The position numbers were made by a program, and so were the translations under genes. This document shows positions 28,947 to 31,792 of a stretch of DNA of 31,792 nt, one piece after another. A model generated the notes under the pieces. That model saw only the letters and a program-made list of their open reading frames with translations. It had not been told where the DNA came from and made no database searches. The first letter of the stretch is position 1. Each line of letters starts with the position of its first letter. The stretch spans positions 1 through 31,792 of the forward strand of contig CAYMTE010000012.1 in assembly GCA_964393325.1 (NCBI GenBank), given 5' to 3'. Source of the DNA: JBAZWV01 sp964393325. Lineage in GTDB: Bacteria > Patescibacteriota > Patescibacteriia > 2-12-FULL-60-25.

Positions 28947-29033
28947 ATTGTTTTCATCTTTCGATGAGAGGAGCTGTCAGATCTCCTTTCCCTTTGAGTT
29001 TTCAGCGAAGCCAAGGGGAGCTTCGCATAAGTG

Positions 29034-31523
29034 TCAGCGCTTCTTGCCGAACTTCGCCTTGAGGGCGTCGAGCGAGGTCGTGACCTGCTCGGTGCTCGCG
29101 ATCTTCACGGCGGGAAGCGCTCGTCGTGGCCGTGGATGCACTACCAGTGCACCGTCCGCATCAGGAGACAGAGTCGTCTCCCAACGCTCAACCTCGATGA
29201 GTTCGTCGGCACACATCGCATCGTGCGCCGCGCGCGCCTCCCCATGGAGGTCGCGTGAGTACGGCGTTTCGATACGCCGTGTTCCTTCGCGGGAAAGATC
29301 CCAATGGATCTCACTCCCCGCGAAATATCTCCTCTCGTTCTCAAGCAAAGTAACGAGAGCTCGCCGTTGAGCCTCGGTGACTCTGGCGGGAAGCCTTATG
29401 ACAGAGAACCACTCCCGCAGTTTATAGGAGTAGTCCGACGTCGCATGTGCCACGACCAACGTGGTCGTGGACACATCGCCGAACGCGGTCGTGCCGCCCG
29501 TTTCAACACCCTGCAATAGGGTGCCGTCGGCGGAGATCGCCCACGCCCGGCCCTGAGACCGGCCGTTACCCGACCACTCATAGGTGGCCGAGACGTTTGG
29601 CCAGATCTCGCCTGCGGCGAGACGCTTCTGGCGAGCCTCGTGCTGCGCCTTTGCATTCGGCACAGCCGCCATCGCCCTGTCCATGATGGACCGAGCGTTC
29701 TTATTCCAAGCACTGATTTTGTCAGTACTCAGATCTTGCGGTTCGACCGGATACCCGTCCGGCCAACGGGAAAAATCAAGCGGCCCTCCAGCCACTTGAT
29801 TCAGCTCTTTTCGGAGAGCCTCCTCGAGGGAGGCAAAGCACTCTCTCTTCTCCAACTCTTTGGCTTCCGTCCGGAGCTGAAGAAGGAGCCGTTTCGCCTC
29901 CTCGCGCCCGCGAGCCTCATCGCCCTGAAGCGTCTTGACCTGGAGGTCGGCGTGCAGCTTGACCCACACGCCAGGGCTGACCGTCATGAGCTTGCGGTCG
30001 CGACCGTCCCAGCCCGTGTTGAGCACGAGCGGGCTGAGCGAAACCAACTCACCCTTATCGCTCTCGGGCCAGCTGATCAGCGTCTCGCCCCGGTACGTCT
30101 CCGCCACGCGGTGGATGACCGAAACAACTCGGCCCACCCACTCTGCAGGGATTTTGGTGGACGGCGCCTTCCCGTTAGCAATGTACGCTGCGGGGTTGGC
30201 GATTCCGTCCGCCGCTTCCCAGTCACTGTAGAACGAGGACCGGATTTCACCGGCCACGTTTTCCACCACACGGGACTCGCCGATTTTCACGGCGTCCCCG
30301 GGACGGAAAACGTAAAGCGCGTCGTCCGCGCTGCCCGCCGCTCCAGCGGCTCCGCTGGCGAAGTTGCCGCGCGCGAGCTCTTTCGGCTCGCCACGGAGCT
30401 TCTCCACCTGCGTATACGACCGGTGGGGTGAGCGGGTCGGAACGATCCGAACCAACCACGTACCAGCCGCCTCGTCGCGGTCTCCCGAGGTGAGGCCATA
30501 GATGACCTTCACCGTGGGCTGGTCGTAGCTGTACCTCGGAGGTGTCACCTCTTCGGACAGCTTGACCACCGCAACAAGCCGGAGGAGATCCCGCACTTCG
30601 CCGCGATCCGTCGGGTGGACGAGCTGGGTTTCGTACCCCTGCCCGACCTTGTCCCTCTGGATCCCGCACTTCGAGCACTTTTTGTCGTGCTCCGAAGGCT
30701 CGGCACTACTGTACCAGCCGCCCTTCTCTCCGCGGCTTGGGCAAGGCTGCTTGGGCGCCTCCATGCCGACGAATGGAATTTCCACGAGCTTGCGCCCGCG
30801 GCCCTTTTCGCCGAGCATGATCGCCGGACCGGTCGCGCCCTTGCCGATCTCGATCCCCGCGCGGAATTCCCCGCGACCCACATACGTGGTGCAGGGCATC
30901 CGGCCGAAGGCCAGATTGAGCGCCTGCGGTGCGGTCTCGGCTTCGGCGATGAGCGCCTCCGCCTTCGACACGGCCTGCAGGTTCTCATAGTCCTGCCACG
31001 AGGCAGTCTGTAGTGTGCCGCTCTCATCGCTCCACAGCGCGAAGGCCTCGGTCTTGTGACCGCCCTCCGGCTTGATCTTGAGCAGGTCACCCGGACTCAT
31101 AAGAATGAGTCCGTCGTCCCAGTTTCCGATGCGTCCGGCGATGCCGTGCGCACCGTGGCCGGAAACGATGGTCTCGGGCTTCCCCGCCACGGTCTCCCAG
31201 CGACCAGCGCTATTCTTGGTGTAGCACCACTGGGTGCTCACGCGAACCAGCGCCTGGTGGCCGTTACCGTTGCGCGGCCGCTCGAGGACGTAGAACGTCT
31301 TCTCGGGCTTGCCATCGCGGGCGGGGAGCGCGATCTTCTGCGGCACCGCGTTCATCACGCGGCCACCGACCACCTCGGCCGGATTCCGCTTGCCGAGCGC
31401 CACCTTTTCGTAGCGCCGACCGCGTCCTTCCTCACCGAGAAAGATCACCTGACCCAACTTGGGGTCGGAAATCATCGCGATGCCCATCTCGACCTTCGTT
31501 CCGCTCCAGGTATAGCACTTCAT
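29034..31523 (-). CDS. Hypothetical protein, 829 aa, with internal repeats (array gene A)
   Basis: No family recognised. The start at 31523 follows AAAGGAG by 8-9 nt. A unit of about 40 aa near residues 3-42 (YTWSGTKVEMGIAM, then GEEGRGRRYEK) recurs near 208-250 (TTYVGRGEFRAGIEI, then GEKGRGRKLVE), with a weaker echo near 645 (YEWSGNGRSQGRAWAI). A second motif, LxxxPGDxxKI, appears near residues 148 and 405 and, weaker, near 520. A KKCSKCG pair near residue 285 could bind zinc. A charged helical stretch lies near 540-600 and the C terminus is basic. It has no signal peptide or membrane helix. The gene is visibly GC-richer than the rest of the window, which suggests separate ancestry. Confidence 0.75.
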   Translation of the reverse strand: MKCYTWSGTKVEMGIAMISDPKLGQVIFLGEEGRGRRYEKVALGKRNPAEVVGGRVMNAVPQKIALPARDGKPEKTFYVLERPRNGNGHQALVRVSTQWCYTKNSAGRWETVAGKPETIVSGHGAHGIAGRIGNWDDGLILMSPGDLLKIKPEGGHKTEAFALWSDESGTLQTASWQDYENLQAVSKAEALIAEAETAPQALNLAFGRMPCTTYVGRGEFRAGIEIGKGATGPAIMLGEKGRGRKLVEIPFVGMEAPKQPCPSRGEKGGWYSSAEPSEHDKKCSKCGIQRDKVGQGYETQLVHPTDRGEVRDLLRLVAVVKLSEEVTPPRYSYDQPTVKVIYGLTSGDRDEAAGTWLVRIVPTRSPHRSYTQVEKLRGEPKELARGNFASGAAGAAGSADDALYVFRPGDAVKIGESRVVENVAGEIRSSFYSDWEAADGIANPAAYIANGKAPSTKIPAEWVGRVVSVIHRVAETYRGETLISWPESDKGELVSLSPLVLNTGWDGRDRKLMTVSPGVWVKLHADLQVKTLQGDEARGREEAKRLLLQLRTEAKELEKRECFASLEEALRKELNQVAGGPLDFSRWPDGYPVEPQDLSTDKISAWNKNARSIMDRAMAAVPNAKAQHEARQKRLAAGEIWPNVSATYEWSGNGRSQGRAWAISADGTLLQGVETGGTTAFGDVSTTTLVVAHATSDYSYKLREWFSVIRLPARVTEAQRRALVTLLENERRYFAGSEIHWDLSREGTRRIETPYSRDLHGEARAAHDAMCADELIEVERWETTLSPDADGALVVHPRPRRALPAVKIASTEQVTTSLDALKAKFGKKR

Positions 31524-31590
31524 GACGCTCTCTCCTTTTGCCCTTGCTAATCCGTCCGCCCCTGTGGCGAACATAAACGCGGGCTTCAAT

Positions 31591-31661
31591 GAGTCGCTTC
31601 TCTTTCTTGCGTCGTTCGGATATTCCACCGATTGATCACATAAAAAGTTCTTCGCTCCTCG
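31591..31661 (-). promoter_or_regulatory. Conserved 71-nt leader of the 829-aa gene
   Basis: Near-identical to 28780-28850. The remaining 67 nt to the ATG are not shared. It follows a boundary palindrome, as in the other units. Confidence 0.7.
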
Positions 31662-31724
31662 ATTCGATTCTCGAACTTCAACCCTCACAAAAGAACGTAG
31701 GGATTCAAGAATCAGATCGAGGAG
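31655..31724. repeat. Boundary palindrome upstream of the 829-aa gene
   Basis: Two 21-nt arms (31655-31675 and 31704-31724) match inversely at 18 of 21 positions around a 28-nt loop. The outer bases CTCCTCG/CGAGGAG are the same as at the other unit boundaries, while the inner sequence is different. Confidence 0.85.
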
Positions 31725-31757
31725 TCCACTACTACGAGAATGCGTAGCAGTGGACTC
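31722..31757. repeat. Second palindrome upstream of the 829-aa gene
   Basis: Arms of 15 nt (GAGTCCACTACTACG / CGTAGCAGTGGACTC), one mismatch, with a 6-nt loop. It directly abuts the first palindrome. Confidence 0.88.
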
Positions 31758-31766
31758 GACGAGTGC

Positions 31767-31785
31767 TGCCAGAAACCGTCTGGCA
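31767..31785. repeat. Third palindrome upstream of the 829-aa gene
   Basis: A perfect 7-bp stem TGCCAGA/TCTGGCA with a 5-nt loop. The same arm sequence occurs in the palindrome at 27775-27873. The window ends seven bases later. Confidence 0.75.
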
Positions 31786-31792
31786 CGAGCTC

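Noticed and set aside
27775..31792. Integron cassette array with attC sites
   Set aside because: The layout (same-direction genes, palindromic spacers) is similar, but I see no GTTRRRY/RYYYAAC core sites and no integrase in the window.
1..31792. Alternative genetic code (UGA as glycine)
   Set aside because: UGA ends genes at sensible places (flavin reductase at 1264, the 104-aa gene at 28449), and no frame needs UGA read-through.

Overview
The window looks like chromosome of a Candidate Phyla Radiation (Patescibacteria) bacterium. The support is indirect: (i) a VirB2/TrbC-like two-helix membrane core set in a long Cys-rich secreted protein; (ii) a C-terminal surface-protein module of the kind I recall from many CPR genomes; (iii) small housekeeping genes packed with overlaps and usually without Shine-Dalgarno (SD) sites; (iv) sparse metabolism. 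UGA acts as a stop (for example at 1264 and 28449), so code 25 (SR1/Gracilibacteria) is excluded. I cannot place the genome more finely. A run of 100 Ns (16838-16937) is a scaffold gap, so the join between the two halves is not proven.

Layout. 1-4.4 kb: tRNA-Pro(UGG), then a tight leftward run read from 4331 down to 110: DUF1059 protein, a plant-type NDP-rhamnose epimerase/reductase homologue, pyrophosphatase, HExxH protein, ferredoxin, flavin reductase, lipoprotein and DUF416 protein. 4.4-10.1 kb: RNase HII of archaeal type, a small unknown gene with a hairpin-rich leader, DUF4230 protein, HflX, an AI-2E-family membrane protein, a small Cys-motif protein and a large HD-domain protein. 10.1-12.6 kb: tRNA-Ile(UAU), a 64-bp direct repeat, an RluA-family pseudouridine synthase, guanylate kinase and ribosomal protein L19. 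12.6-16.8 kb: two secreted proteins that share one C-terminal module; one is a frameshifted beta-propeller/Calx-beta protein and the other is cut by the gap. 16.9-24.5 kb: UvrA, a Cys-rich pilin-like protein coupled to a DsbA-like oxidoreductase, then SecG and a peptide-binding protein. 24.5-27.7 kb: tRNA-Leu(CAG), an OPRT-like phosphoribosyltransferase, and RNase J with a long basic, glycine-rich extension.

27.8-31.8 kb is different in kind. Three unknown leftward genes (73, 104 and 829 aa), all with strong SD sites, are separated by a repeated intergenic architecture. It consists of a near-identical 111-bp element (two copies plus one half copy) holding a 13-bp hairpin, long palindromes at each unit boundary whose sequence varies while their arm length and outer bases persist, and a shared 71-nt leader in front of two of the genes. 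The largest gene is visibly GC-richer than the rest. I regard this array as the best candidate for an undescribed system; its function is unknown.

A second theme is transcription. At least eight genes have a -35/-10 pair with exactly 17 bp spacing, often with TTCGC or TTCCGC directly before a TAnnnT box, and a start codon only about 6-25 nt downstream. Leaders are therefore very short or absent for many housekeeping genes.
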